A program made the position numbers and the translations under genes. Source: Yamagishiella unicocca (lineage: Eukaryota > Chlorophyta > Chlorophyceae > Chlamydomonadales > Volvocaceae). Taken from it: DNA of 64,000 bases. The notes beneath the pieces are model-generated. The model was not told where the DNA came from, made no database searches, and saw only the letters and a list, made by a program, of their open reading frames with translations. Below, one piece after another: positions 35,971-47,586 of this stretch; position 1 is the stretch's first letter, and the number at the start of each line of letters is the position of its first letter. The stretch is from the NCBI GenBank assembly GCA_003116995.1, contig BDSL01000057.1:248001-312000 (forward strand), read 5' to 3'.

Positions 35971-37146
35971 CTATCGGGCCCCGCCCTCCGGGCTGAAGGT
36001 TGCACCCGCCCCCTCCAGCCGCTGCTGCGCCAGCGCCCCCAGCCCCGCATCCAGCTGCTCCTGCTCCTGCTGCAGCAGCAACTCCACCGGGCTGCCGCCG
36101 CCGATCGTGCCCAGCTGGCGCCTGCGACGGTGTACGACAACGCGCGGCGGTCGGCGACCAGGGGGTGGTTCGTCAGGGACAGCTTTGAGAATGGGCGGTG
36201 CTGCGGCACTGTACCAAAGGGATTTCAACATATGGGACTGCGCCTCGAGCACCGCCAATGCCTGCGCCCCACCGCGCCCTCGAAAAATGTCCTAAAAATC
36301 CAATCACTCTGACACTCCCTCTCCCGTGACGGCTCCCGAATGTACATGAAGCATTCGGGAAAGTCGACATACGACTTCCGACTTTAGTTTCCTCAACGAA
36401 ATTCTCAAGCATGCATCTCAAAAACGTCTATCCTAAACGGTTTTTCCTTTCGTACACGGGTTTTCCTTGCAACCCTCCCAGTCCTGCAAACTGTCCCCGT
36501 CACCCTTCGGCCGTGACCTCCGCCGCCGCATTCCCGCTCATATTCCTCCCTCTTCCCGTACCTCTTCAGCGACAGCAGCTGCTCAGACAGGTCAATCTCA
36601 GCTTGCGCGAAGGCCGCCGCCGCATCGCTGCCCGCCTGCATTAGCAGCAACTGCCGCTGCGCGAACTGCCGCGCCACCGAAGGAGAGAACGAGTCCAGCG
36701 CCACAGGCTCGGACTTAGCCTGTTAGCGCCGCGAAGTTGGGGCGGGGAATGTTGGCTGCGACGTGTGTGGGCTCTGTAGGAGCGCACGCTCACGCTCACG
36801 GACGCAACTCCTCCTTGATGCCCCCCGTTGTAAGGAAACCCCCCAAGAGGCCACCTCACCTCGGGGTACTTCTTTAGGAACTCTCTGATTAGCGGCTTCT
36901 CTGCAAGGTCCACCTTCATGCCTTGGGATGCAGTGAGAGAGAGGTCCTCCGGGCGGTACCTGTACGAGCGCAAAAGCCTCGTCCGCCCCACCCTTCGTAG
37001 TAAGGTTTCGATGCACATACAACCTGCCTTGTTAGAATGTCGAAGCCTTTCGGCGCGACAAAGTAGCCGCTCTCCACATCTCGCATCAGCTTGACTAGCA
37101 GGCTTTTCTGCCGCGTTGTCTTTTCTACAAGCCTCCAGAATTCCAT
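35971..37146 (-). CDS. Mitochondrial ribosomal protein mS23-like
   Basis: Confident exons on the minus strand are 37146-37028, 36959-36860 and 36719 to about 36562 or 36504. A probable last exon is about 36265-35971, ending in TAG. Visible sequence: MEFWRLVEKTTRQKSLL, GYFVAPKGFDILTR, YRPEDLSL, LIREFLKKYPE, SFSPSVARQFAQRQLLLM and AFAQAEIDLSEQLL. The Pro/basic segment followed by an acidic helix with FxxKYPE and ARxFAxRQ fits the mS23 (RSM25/MRPS23) family of small mitoribosomal subunit proteins. That assignment is from memory of the family and is moderate. The first intron must use a GC donor (AAG|GCAGGT) to keep frame. The join between exons 3 and 4 is unresolved: donor GTGACG at 36503 keeps frame with the last exon. 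It is divergent from the kinase gene at 37568. Confidence 0.55.
36368..36476 (-). repeat. Dispersed repeat R1, copy 2
   Basis: About 75% similar by eye to 22789-22898. The minus-strand peptide holds EKPFRIDVFEM and MLENFVEETK, related to copy 1. It lies in, or at the edge of, an intron of the mS23-like gene. Confidence 0.6.
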
Positions 37147-37391
37147 CTTGGCGCGGGCGCCCGGCTACACGCGCCCGGCCCTGGCGCAGCGACAAATGTG
37201 CCCGAGAGTGTGACTGAGGACTAGAACGTGTGAGAAGCACTGAATGACCCAAATAACAGGGCAACTAACTGAAATTCCTGCACAGGTGACGCATTCAGTA
37301 TGAAGAAAGCAACGTCTCCGCCGTACAGTCTGGGCTCGCTCGGTCACTTGGCCGTCGCCATACGCCGTTGTCACTGCGGTTGATATGTAAT

Positions 37392-37407
37392 TTACGTTAT
37401 AACGTAA
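37392..37407. promoter_or_regulatory. 16-bp perfect palindrome in a divergent promoter
   Basis: TTACGTTATAACGTAA is self-complementary. It lies between the start codons of the mS23-like gene (37146, -) and the kinase gene (37568, +), in a 421-bp shared upstream region. It may bind a dimeric factor serving both. The function is inferred from position only. Confidence 0.4.
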
Positions 37408-37567
37408 TATGAGACAGCTTTTAATGTTGAGGATGCATCATACGCCCTAATTGCCGAAACCGCGGTTTGCGCGGGCGATCGAGGGCATTGTTCGCTGAGC
37501 CAGCTGGGACTCCCCCAGGCGCCCCGTCTGCGCCATCATTAGCTACCGATACCATCTGCATCGTCAA

Positions 37568-40500
37568 ATGGCCGCACCCGAGGCGGACGCCGAGCGCGGG
37601 CTCGCGTTCTTGCCGCTCGAGGTTCGCTGCAGCGGAGGCGCAGGTACCCTTCAGATGACTCTGGGCGGCGACCTTATCTTCAACCCTCACCCCGTGAGTC
37701 CCTTCCGTTGCGCCAGATGGTCGCGTAGTTGCTACTCACGAGGATTGTAATGACCACACGGACGTGTCACCGGGTTGCAGCCGTTCCAGCAAAGGTGCGA
37801 CACCGTCTCCACTCATTTTCAAACCCGCGCCGGTACTCCACATCACATCACATTTACCACACCATGAACGCCCTCCTCTACTTCACCTCTGCTCCTCATC
37901 TGTGCCCGCCCTCCGTTTCACCGGCCCCGCCATGAAAACACAGCCCCTCTGCATGTTATCTCCCCAACACAGATTACGTATCGCAGAAATCCCAACCACA
38001 CGCTTCAGTCGCAATACTGAGCCCCGCAACCTTCGCGCCCACCTGCACCCAACCTGCTCGCCTTCTTGCCCTCCCTGGCGCCTGCAGCGGCGGGGCGGTT
38101 TCCTGCGCTGGATGGCCAGCCTCTTCCGTCCGGTTCGGCACCAGGTAGGGGCGGGACAACGACCGTACGGCGTCGGTGCAGGGCCCTGCTGCACACACCT
38201 AAACCGCAAATAAACTGTGGGCCTGGTGTTGCCCCAGGGTTTCTGCCGAGCTGGACAAAGCCAATCGGCTCTCAGGCCTCCACCACGAACCCGAGAAATT
38301 GCTGACTGCAGTTCGCCAGAGTCTCCACAAAACCCACATCCGATTCTTTCCCGCCTTCCCTGCTTCTTCTCCGCACCCCTGCCCAGCAAATCCCCGCCCA
38401 GCAGCTGCTGGGGGCGAGGCTTGAGTCGCCGTGCGCCTTCACCGTGTGGTTCGCACTCGAGTGCAGCACCAAGATGGGGTGCGTCGAGAAGCGGCGCTTC
38501 AACGCTCGCAGCACGCGGCGGTAAGTCGTTCGTGGTGGGTCGGTGGAGGGCCCTGCGGGATTTGGGTCGGCGCGTCGGTTGGGGCGGGACGGGAGGAAGG
38601 GCCGTGCTCCTCCACGACAATCCCTGCACCGCACGTTCGGCGCACGACCCCATTACATGGTGGCCCTTCATTTGTGACAACCGCGTCCTCCTCCGCCCCA
38701 TCGCCCTGCCACCCGCCCTCCCGCCCTCCCTCCCGCCCTCTCCACACACCACACGCCGCTAGCTTCGAGACCCCCGACGCCCAGGCTGCGGCCGCCCTGG
38801 TGCACCACCTCCGCCGCGCCTCCAGCTGGTGGGGCCGCCAGCAGCCCCCGCACGTGGCCGCCATCGTCAACCCGGTCAGCGGCCGCGGGTCCGCGGTGCG
38901 GCTGTTCGAGACCCGGGTGCTGCCGCTGCTGCGAGATGTGGCGGGGCTGCGAGTCACCGTGCACGTGACGCAAGCCCGCATGCACGCGGCGGAGCTGGTG
39001 CGGGAGCTGCGGCTGAACACGGCGGGGGGCCCTACGGCTGGGACAGGAGGCGCGGAGGGCGCGGAGGGGCCTGGTTTCGGAGCCCGGCAGCTGCAGGACG
39101 GGCAGGCGGGCGCAGACCTGATCATGTTTGTGGGCGGCGATGGGACGCTGTACGAAGGGCTCCAGGTGGGTTTTGTACGACGATGTGTTTGTGCCGTACA
39201 GCGGCGTGAGCCGCGTCCTGTTTGGTCGTTGGCTCTGGCTGAATGGCGCGCGGGTTGTTGCGGTCATGCAACTGGTTCTACATACCGGGGTCTCCTGTTT
39301 GATTTTTTGGCGAATCCGCCTCCCCACACGGCCCTCCAGCGACCGCCACCCCTTCTTCTCCCTCTGCCGCTGCCACACCCACCCGCACTCGCAACAGGGC
39401 CTCTTCCAGCGACCCGACTGGGACGTCGCTCGCAGGATTCCGCTGGCCGCCATACCCTGCGGCAGCGGCAACGGCCTGGCGGCTAGCACCGGGCTGTGGG
39501 ACCCCACCACAGCCGCAGTGGCGGTGTGCAGGGGGCGGGTAGAGCCGGTGGACGTGGCGTCAGTGCTCCAACCGCCCGGCAACCGCTTCTACTGCCTGCT
39601 GTCAGTTGTGTACGGCGCAATGGTGGGGCCTGGCGGGGTTGGAGTTGGGGTTTGGGTTTGGGTTTGGTTTTGGGAGCGGTTTTGGGGGGCTTGGGAGCGG
39701 CGGGGTTGGGCTGGGTGCCTTTGGAGCCGCGGCGGCGGGGTTGGCGTTTCGTAGCCACTGGTGCAAGCTGTCGTGCGGTTGTGCGGCAGGCGGCGTCGTC
39801 CTAGATGGGTCTCGGTCGCGCGCTGGCAAACCGCTCCTGCGGAGAGAGGGCTACTTTGCTGGGTCGGGTGACGGAGTCGGGTGTCGCCTCTTCACTCCGC
39901 GTCCCTACGAGCCCCCTGTTGACCCTCAAACCACCATCACCACCACCGCAGGCCAACCTCGACATAGGAACGAATCACTTGAGGTGCGCCTGGGTTGGAC
40001 AGGGGACGGGGGGAGAGTAAAATCGTGCACCGGTGCAAAGGAGACACCGCCGGGAACACCTTGGTAAAAACGCGTATTCGGCAGATTAGGAAGCGAACCA
40101 GGAATGGCTGGGATGGTGGCGAGGGGGGCGGCCTTGATGTGGCGAGGGTACGGCTGCCGCCATTGCGTCTGTGCATACATCATGGAAGCGGGTGGAGGGG
40201 ATCTGGCAGCATAGGGCCCGCTGCCGCCTCACCCGCGCTGCCCTCCGCCCACCGCTGCTCTTCGCTCCGGCGGTGTCCCAACCACCGCAGATGGATGGGT
40301 GAGATGCGCTTCCACCTGGGCGGACTGTGGGAGATCATCCGCGGCCGCTGCTACAGCTGCCGCATCTTCGTCCTGCCGCCCGAAGATTCCCAGGAGGCCG
40401 TCGGAAGCGAGGCGGGCGGCCACGTCCCCTGCCAGACCCGTCGATCGGCCCACGCGGACGGCCCTGTCTCTTCCGCCCTGGTGGATGTGGGCCTTACGCC

Positions 40501-41988
40501 GCTGCGAAGTGGCGCTGGAGCCGGCAGCGGCGGCGGCGGGGCGCTGCCGGCGGCGTCGACGCCGTCGGGTGCATCGGCGGGAGCGGCAGCGGATGCTGGA
40601 GGCGGAGGCGGCGGTGGCGGTGGCGGTGGCGGTGGCGGGGGGATGGAGGAGCTGCTGCTGCCGGTTGGGGGGTCGGCGGGGGCCAGCACATCGGGCGGCC
40701 GCGCGGGCAACGGGGCCGGGTCCAGGCTGTCCGATTACCCGGCTGGTAGGTGGTGGGTGGCGTGGAGTCGCTTGTTTGCCACGTAAGGGGAAGCACGCGA
40801 TAGGCGGCGGGTGGGGGGGGTCAGGTCTCGAGTGGATGGTTGGGTGGGTGCGGATCAATGCGGGCCGTACCTTCTGCAGCCCAACCGCTAACGTTCCGGA
40901 TCCAAGCACCTCTTGAGGTATCGCCCGCTTCACCACAAAGACACACACGCGCCCCTCCCTCCTCCTCCGCTGCAGGCCCCCCGCTGCCCCTCCTCTCCCA
41001 GCTCCCCAGCCTGCCGCACCCCCTGCCCGACACGACCGCGGCCCTACCGGGCGGCTGGGTCCAGCTGGGCGACTCATTCGCCATCCTGGGCGTCTACAAC
41101 ACGCAGTACCTGGCGCTGGGGGCGCGGTCCAATCCGGGAGGCCGCATGGGCGACGGCGCGTGGGAGGTGTGGCACGTGGAGGCGGATGCGCCGGCCGGCT
41201 CGGCGCCATGCAGGCGGGCGGGCGGCAGTGTGCGGCTGCGTTGCCTCAAGGTGCTGCTGGGGGTGGAGGATGGAAGCTTCGCGAAGACGCCCGGCGTGAT
41301 GGCCGTCACGAAGGTGCGGAGGAGGAGGAGGAGGAGGATGGAGTCAGCTCACTGCACGTCTTGGGTTCAGTGTCACGGGTTCAGCTGTGGCATGGGGTTT
41401 TGCTGGCGAGGGGCGAGAGCGCGGCCTGTACGCTCAAGTCGTGTGGCCTTGTTGCTGTCCAAGGGGCGTTGTCGCTTGTCAGGGGAGCGTTGATATTATC
41501 GATTGACTGGGGGGCCAGGGGAAGACACCGGGGTTTCGTGTCACACGGCCACGTCAACGAAACCCGCTGTGCTCTGGCCGCCAGCATACGCCCGCGATCC
41601 CGGCCTAGGCTGTTAGAGACGGCCCCCGGCGGCTGGGTCCTCACCACGACCCTTCCATCCTGACTACGACCTTCCAGTCGACTCCCCCCCCCTCCCGCCC
41701 CCGCTCACAAACTAGGTGCCCGCCGACCATGCGCCAACTCTCCTGTCCTTTTCGCATCAACGGTTTTCATGCCACCCCCCCTCCTTCCCCCGCCCGAACC
41801 CCTGTGTGCCACCTGCCGGCGCCATGCCGCCCTCCCAGGCACGCGCCCTCATGTTCGAGCAGCGTGATTCCGCCACCTGGACCGTCCTCGACGGGGAGGA
41901 GGTGCCGGACCTGCCGCTGTTCCTGGAGGTGCACCCGGGGCTGTGCAGCATGCTGGTGTCGCCGCAGTTCGAGGAGAAGGGGCTTTAG
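37568..41988 (+). CDS. SPHK: Sphingosine (long-chain base) kinase-like lipid kinase
   Basis: Predicted exons are 37568-37693, 38387-38520, 38763-39165, 39398-39622, 39952-39983, 40291-40745, 40976-41313 and 41839-41988, giving 620 residues with consistent phases. The DAG-kinase catalytic domain has VNPVSGRGSA (nucleotide-binding, 122-131), GGDGT (211-215) and IPCGSGNG (240-247). ANLDIGTNHLR and MGEMRFHLGGLWEII follow. The C-terminus carries VLDGEEVPDLPLFLEVHPGL, the usual end of eukaryotic sphingosine kinases. It phosphorylates long-chain bases to their 1-phosphates at membranes. A poly-Gly insert (about residues 410-425) is lineage-specific low complexity. Ceramide kinase or a related DAGK-type enzyme is less likely given the C-terminal DGE motif. 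The start is the only Met in the first exon in a frame that splices correctly. Confidence 0.85.
39648..39690 (+). repeat. G-rich tract, possible G-quadruplex
   Basis: GGGG-TTT-GGG-TTT-GGG-TTT-GG-TTTT-GGG runs on the coding strand of intron 4 of the kinase gene. It starts within 30 bp of the 5' splice site (39623). Confidence 0.6.
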
Positions 41989-42001
41989 GGTGTAGGGCGG
42001 G

Positions 42002-42075
42002 CGTGACGGAGAGTATTGCAACACGTGACGGAGAGTACTGCAACACGTGACGGAGAGTACTGCAACACGTGACGG
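42002..42075. repeat. 22-bp tandem repeat, about 3.3 units
   Basis: CGTGACGGAGAGTACTGCAA plus CA repeats at 42002, 42024 and 42046, with a partial fourth. It starts 14 bp after the kinase stop codon, in its 3' UTR. A second set of CTGCCTGTCTGGCTATG-like units lies at 42238-42300. Confidence 0.85.
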
Positions 42076-42310
42076 CGCAGACTAAGACGCCCTCGATGCG
42101 GCGGTGGCGGCGGAGTGCAGGGTGGGCGACATGGATGCGTGCGTTGTGGCCCCGGAGTGGTGCGTGACCTGAGGTAGGGATACCCCAAGCGCTGCAGTTA
42201 TGTGCCCGAGGTGGGTGGAGTCAACCATTATGCGCCTGCCTGCCTGTCTGGCTATGCGCCCGCCTGCCTGTCTGGCTATGTGCCTGTCTGGCTATGCGCC
42301 TGTACGCTGG

Positions 42311-43742
42311 CAGGAGGGTTGCGTGCGGGTGGGGCTCGCGCAGCGGCGGGCGGGCGGCGTCGTCACCGGAACCGTGTGCCGCTTGGTGGGGTGGGACTTG
42401 CGATTCACGTGCGCACGGGCAGCGGTGTTGGATCTGTTTATATGGTGGTATCGTAAATATGTTTTCCAGATAGTGGGCGCTGCGGTCGTTCACCTCCCTT
42501 TCGTACTTGGGGCTAAGGTTCTGGGACGTTTGTAGTGTCAGTGCCAACCTTTAATCATTGGCAGTGGACACATTGCAAGTGCTAGGCCTTGCCTGCAGGC
42601 TGGAACTGTATCCCAGGCCATGTGCAGGCCTCGCATACGAGTCAATCTCGGGTAAACATGTGCGCCACCTCGGGTTGCGCGACCCAGGGGTCAAACTCTT
42701 CAGATGTCCCAGATAATACCGAGACACCAGTTCACGACAATCATGGTGACCGACGGCGCTAACGTCGGGAGAAGGGGATGGGCAGAAAGGAGCTGCGAAG
42801 ATTGAACGGAGCCTGGGGCTGTTTCCAAACGTCCTTGTCGGGCCTAGGGGGTACACGTGGCTGTATGGCCTTTCGTCGGGTGTTTGGGACCGCAAGAAGC
42901 TCAGACAGACGGAGCAGAAATCTGAGACCCCGCAGGCGGCGTTGGCCGCTGCTTGGTGGCCCCATGGTGCGCAGGTGTGCAAGGGAAACACTGCCCCGAC
43001 GCGGCTTGGTGCCCTCATGGCTACGAACTCGGGGAAGTGGAAAGAGCAGAAATGGAAACTTAAACAGGTCGCCGACCCCAGGGCTCAGAAGCGCGTCGTT
43101 GAGAAGTCACGTCAGTCCCTTCGCAAGCAGTCCACGCTGCCGGCAATCAATGCGTGCGAAAAAGGCCGCATGCGCATCGCCCTCTTACCACTGAAAACAC
43201 ACACACGCGTACACATAAGAAAACGAAAGAAGTTGGTTAACACCCAACAAGTGGCAAAAACGCCCACTTCGCCAGAGAGGAAGTTGCAGATCCGCAGGAC
43301 TCGGGGGGCCTAGATAGGGCCCGCGAAAACTCCCGAGCAGCCGTCCCGGGCATGCAAGAGCTACAACGTTGTGATGGGCTCATAGCGACATGGACAGACG
43401 CGCATTACAACGAACTGGTGTTCGCGCTTCGTCCCATTGTGCTGCGTCGTCGCCGCAGAATTTCAATGCACCTCCGCTCCTCAACAAGAAAGCCCCAAAG
43501 CAGCGGCAAGCGCATGTATGCGCAGAAGCTGCCCGCCGTATCACGTACATATTAGTAGTAGTACCGGTATCGGTAAGCAAATCTTCTTTGACTCTTCTTT
43601 CCTTGCAGCCCAATTGGTCCCTATTTCACTAAGTTAACGCTCGCGAGTCTGCACGCTCCTCCATGGGTTAACAGGGGCGTGTCATTGCCGCCTGCCTTCC
43701 GGCAAGAAATGTTTCCCAAAGTGCACGGAATCTTCCTTGCAC
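42311..43742. other. Region with no recognised gene
   Basis: A 123-codon open frame (42942-43313, +) is Lys/Arg-rich (KWKEQKWKLKQV, RIRKRKK-like) with no family match I can name. I leave it unassigned. A minus-strand TGTAA at 43405-43409 may be the polyadenylation signal of the glutamine synthetase gene to the right. Confidence 0.35.
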
Positions 43743-46266
43743 TTATTGAGAGCCCTTGAGGATGGTCTTGATGAGCAGGCGCGCCACCGTGTAGGGGTCC
43801 ACGTTGGCGGCGGGGCGGCGGTCCTCCAGGTAGCCGTAGCCCTTGAGCATGACGGGCAGCGGGATGCGGATGGACGAGCCGCGATCAGCAACACCGTGCT
43901 TGAAGGTGTTGATGTCGCACGTCTCGTGCTTGCCGGTCAGACGCGCCTCGTTGCCCAGGCCGTACTGGGTGATGTGCTCGATGTGGGTCTTGGACAGCTT
44001 CTCCACAGCGTCCTCGATGACCTTCATGCCGCCGGGCACGCGCATCGACTTGGTCGAGAAGTTGGTGTGGGCGCCGGTACCGTTCCAGTCGCCAGTCTTG
44101 ACCGGCTTGGGGTTGAAGGTGCACACGATGCCGTAGTCCTCGCCCAGGCGGTGCAGCAGCCAGCGCGACAGCATCACCTCGTCACCCATCTCCAGGGGGC
44201 CGACCGGGCCAATCTGGTACTCCCACTGGCCGGGCATGACCTCGGAGTTGATGCCCGAGATGCGGAGGCCGGCCTTCATGCAAGCCTCCATGTGGGCCTC
44301 AGCCAGAGGGCGGCCGAAAGCCGACTCAGCACCCACACCGCAGTAGAAGGGGCCCTGCGACAGACAATGCGCATGTAGGGACAGGTCATAAACCACGTCG
44401 CGGCGAAGAGCACACTTTTAGTTTGTAGCGAGCCGCGCATTCGCAATACGTCTACCCACCAGAGCCGTCTTCGTGGCCAAATGACGTGATGTTAGCGACG
44501 ACAGTGGCATGCGGGAAACGCTACATTGCATCCGTTCGATATATTTCACGTGTTTTCGTGTCGCTCCATTATCCCCTCCCATATGCTAGCGCCCCTCCAA
44601 CCGTGCACACCTGGGGAGCGGGGAAGCCGCCAGCGGGCCAGCCGTAGATGTGGCCGGTCGTCTTCTGCAGCATGGTGTACTCCTGCTCCAGACCGTACCA
44701 GCACTCCTCAGCAACGACCTTGTCGTCAATGATCTCCCGGAGCTTGGAGCGGGTGTTGGTGGGGTGGGGGGCGCCATCGGGGGCAAACACCTCGCACATC
44801 ACCAGCACGTGGGGGGCGCCGCGGATGGGGTCGTACACCACACGGACGGGCCTGAGTGGGGACACACGAGCAGCAACCCGGCACCCAGGTGTCAAGGTTC
44901 GGCGAATTAGCGCAAGGCGAGCGCAGGCGGGAAGCGGCCATTACCATTGCTACGAACACCGACTGGCTGTGTGGGCGCTTTGTGCGATTGTTCCAATGAC
45001 TCATTCCAGGACACAATGACATATTCGATTACTGGGTTATACATCCGCAAGGTTGACGCGAGTTGCAAGCCTTCTTGGGTACGTTAGTACGGCCAGCATG
45101 CCACTAGCTGCCCCGCACAAATAACAAGCTGTAGTGGATGCCAGAACCCCCGCTGACGCTGATACGCATTGGCTGCATGCACCTGCCAGCGCTTACCTGA
45201 GGATGCAGTCCGAGTTGTTGCCGGCAGCCTGGCCGGTGGACGAACCGTCGAACGACCAGTCGGGGTACTCGCTCGCATCAAGGCCGATCGGCTCGTCAAA
45301 GCACTTCGTCTTCGAGCGCATCTCGTTGAAGATCATGCCCTACAGCGCAAGTTAGGAGGTCGAAGGAAACCCACGTGAGCGCGCCCGTATGAGGACTGTG
45401 AATTGGTGCTGCTGGCCTGGGCTTAGGCGGGCAGCTGTCGTACGTTTCAAGATAGCCCATTATGAGGATGGGACATCCAGTTGGGCAAAATGCGGAAACG
45501 GCCTACTGCGAGGATTGCCCGGCAATTGACCAAAACGTTTCATACACATCGGGAATCTTAAAGATAACGCCAGTACCCGAGTTAGCTACACCGTTTCCGG
45601 TCAGCACCTCAAAAAATGGGTGGACAGGGAGAACACGACCACACCCTTGCCCCTTGAAGAAAACAACCCTTGTCCCTATCCAACAAAACGATCATGACCA
45701 ATTATTGGAGTTGTCGAATACCGTAGTCCGTCCGCATCAGTGCCAGCAGCAAGTTGTTTACTACCTAAAAATTCGTTTTTCAAGGTCACTGTTGATGCCG
45801 CCTGTATTGGCAAGCCCGGAAATCCCTGCCCTGGCGCCGATGCTGGGCAGCCAATCAGCTGACGAGGCTCACCTTCTCAGGGCGGCCCTCGTTGCCATCT
45901 GCCCATACATACTCAGCTTTCATGCCATAGGCCTGCACACGCACCGTCAGGGCGCGGGCCTGCGGGAACACACCAAGTGGACGTTGACTTGCAGACGTTT
46001 GCAAGGGGAACATATACACGCGTTCCAAGTGCTGAACAACCGCAATCATTAACCATCGCAATAGTTGATCTCATCATGCTGCCTTTAGATTTAGACCGCC
46101 GCCAGTCACTGTTGAGGTCACGTGAAATGGGTACACCCATTCGAACGACGCACCACCTACAGTGCGAGCAGCACCGACGCGGCCCTGGACCTGTAAAGTA
46201 AGCAGAAAAAACCGGTGTCAGCAAGGGATGAACTTGGCTGTCAGCTGCGAACTCCACAATTGCCAT
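43743..46266 (-). CDS. GLN2: Glutamine synthetase, plastid type (copy 1)
   Basis: Minus-strand exons 46266-46234, 46190-46161, 45959-45873, 45339-45197, 44851-44611 and 44354-43743 give 381 residues. Exon 3 encodes the start of mature enzyme (QAYGMKAEYVWADGNEG). Exon 4 has DWSFDGSSTGQA, exon 5 MCEVFAPDG and EQEYTML. Exon 6 has MPGQWEYQIGP, NGTGAHTNFSTK, GKHETC and the C-terminal region. These are the glutamate, ATP and metal-site motifs of GSII, which condenses glutamate and ammonia with ATP. The first two exons form a short, less certain transit peptide: exon 1 begins MAIVEFAADSQ and uses a weak donor (GTTCAT). The gene ends GSQ*. Exons 4-6 are the mirror image of the gene at 47587-49823. 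Both are transcribed outward from a common 1.3-kb region. Confidence 0.85.
43752..45350 (-). repeat. Inverted repeat arm 1 (1,599 bp)
   Basis: It pairs with 48219-49817 in opposite orientation, equal in length with no gap. Both arms begin 11 bp before exon 4 of a glutamine synthetase gene and end 6-9 bp before its stop codon. Intron 5 differs at about 4 of 256 positions by eye; exons 4-6 differ at one residue (Ala/Ser in GWPxGGF). Confidence 0.9.
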
Positions 46267-47586
46267 TTTTGCGGACCTTGGTGGATAGGCGCATAGCGAT
46301 AGCCATTGTTGCTCGTCTGGGCGGAAGTTGAACACACAGGTTGAGCGTTAGGGCTTGTTAAGATAAACGCCGAAGGCGTGATTGGTACGACGTCGTGCGG
46401 TCAAAAGAGTACCAGTGAAGGAAATCGTCCATACATTACCTTAACGTTTACGTAGGAATGACCTGCTCCCGTACCTCTGCTGGAACATATCGCTATGTGT
46501 TTTTACGACACCTGGCGCTTGAGTGCCGCAGTAGCTGCATGGCTGCCTACCTAGTGACACTCTGGCACAATTTGATAGACCCCAGTTTTCCGATGGAACT
46601 CTTCACTTTTCTGCGAGCTTCTTCGGTCAAACGCGGCTGCAACTGGGGACAAACGACCCACGGACACATGGAGGCACGTGGACTCCCATCGGAACCACCT
46701 TCCTTTCAGAATCTGCGCTTCCAAGCCTTAACGTTCATCATTATGGGATGTTCTGCCAGGTGCAGTCCACTCATGTGCTGGCATGTCATCGGTTCATCCG
46801 GTTGTATCGGGAAGACTGTCACGTGCACGCTTGGAAGCCCTCCATTTCATCGCCAGCATCAGACTGGCGCAGGTCTGCTTTATATCTGTGGCTAGGTGCA
46901 AGTACGGTAAGTGGGGCGGGGTGCTTTGGAGGAAGGTTATGTTGTGGCCTGGTAGGCCCTGGCCATGCTTCGTGGTGCCGTTGATGAGTCCTGGCGCCCG
47001 AAGCACCCTCCAAATGACCCATCCCAGTTGACAGTTTGCGGTGGATTGGTTGCTTAGATGGTAGTGGAATCTCTTATGGTTTTGTCTCACCCGGTTGTGC
47101 CTCGTGGTTAAGCAACTGTGTGGTGAGATGTCGTGCACAGCGTGGCAACGTGTTCATCCTTCAGACAGATCACAGGTGGTCCCTCGTGGAGGTTCTTAAC
47201 CTACCAGTAGGCCGCGAACATGTATTTTGCGCTGTGTATGGTATTCAAGGGGGGCCACCGTCGGTTATGGCGTGACCCAAAACTTTGCACCAGGTGCACA
47301 AGCTCAGTCCAGTAATCGAATTTGAAAGCGACTATATGATCAACGGCCTACATGCATGCGTCTTAATACGAGCTTTTGGGACCGCGCTCAGCAGAGCTTC
47401 AATCCGATCGTGTCCGTGCTTAGCAGACCGATGCTAGTTTTACTGCATTCCATGGGACAGCGTTAGGGTCCCCGTGCGGCCCTTTGGGCTGCTTTCCGAG
47501 ACCATTTATTTTGCCGTACAGCGGGTGCAGTGAGCTTGATAAACACCACCTGCTGCAATAGCCGCTCTCCTTCTACAGAAGCAAAA
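46267..47586. promoter_or_regulatory. Shared upstream region of divergent glutamine synthetase genes
   Basis: 1,320 bp separate the two start codons. No TATA box is clear. Open frames (for example 46458-46895) lack similarity and are not called. Both promoters must lie here. Confidence 0.5.

Noticed and set aside
42942..43313. Basic 123-codon frame as a ribosomal or nucleic-acid-binding protein
   Set aside because: Basic composition alone is not evidence, and no domain pattern or homologue came to mind.
43737..44378. 213-codon frame on the strand opposite glutamine synthetase exon 6 (and its mirror at 49191-49841)
   Set aside because: It is an antisense shadow of a GC-rich coding exon. Its conservation between copies is fully explained by the near-identical arms.
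46458..46895. 145-codon frame in the glutamine synthetase divergent region
   Set aside because: No similarity, and it overlaps the expected promoter space. Sequence at 46.75-47.2 kb is repetitive-looking but has no second copy in the window to compare.
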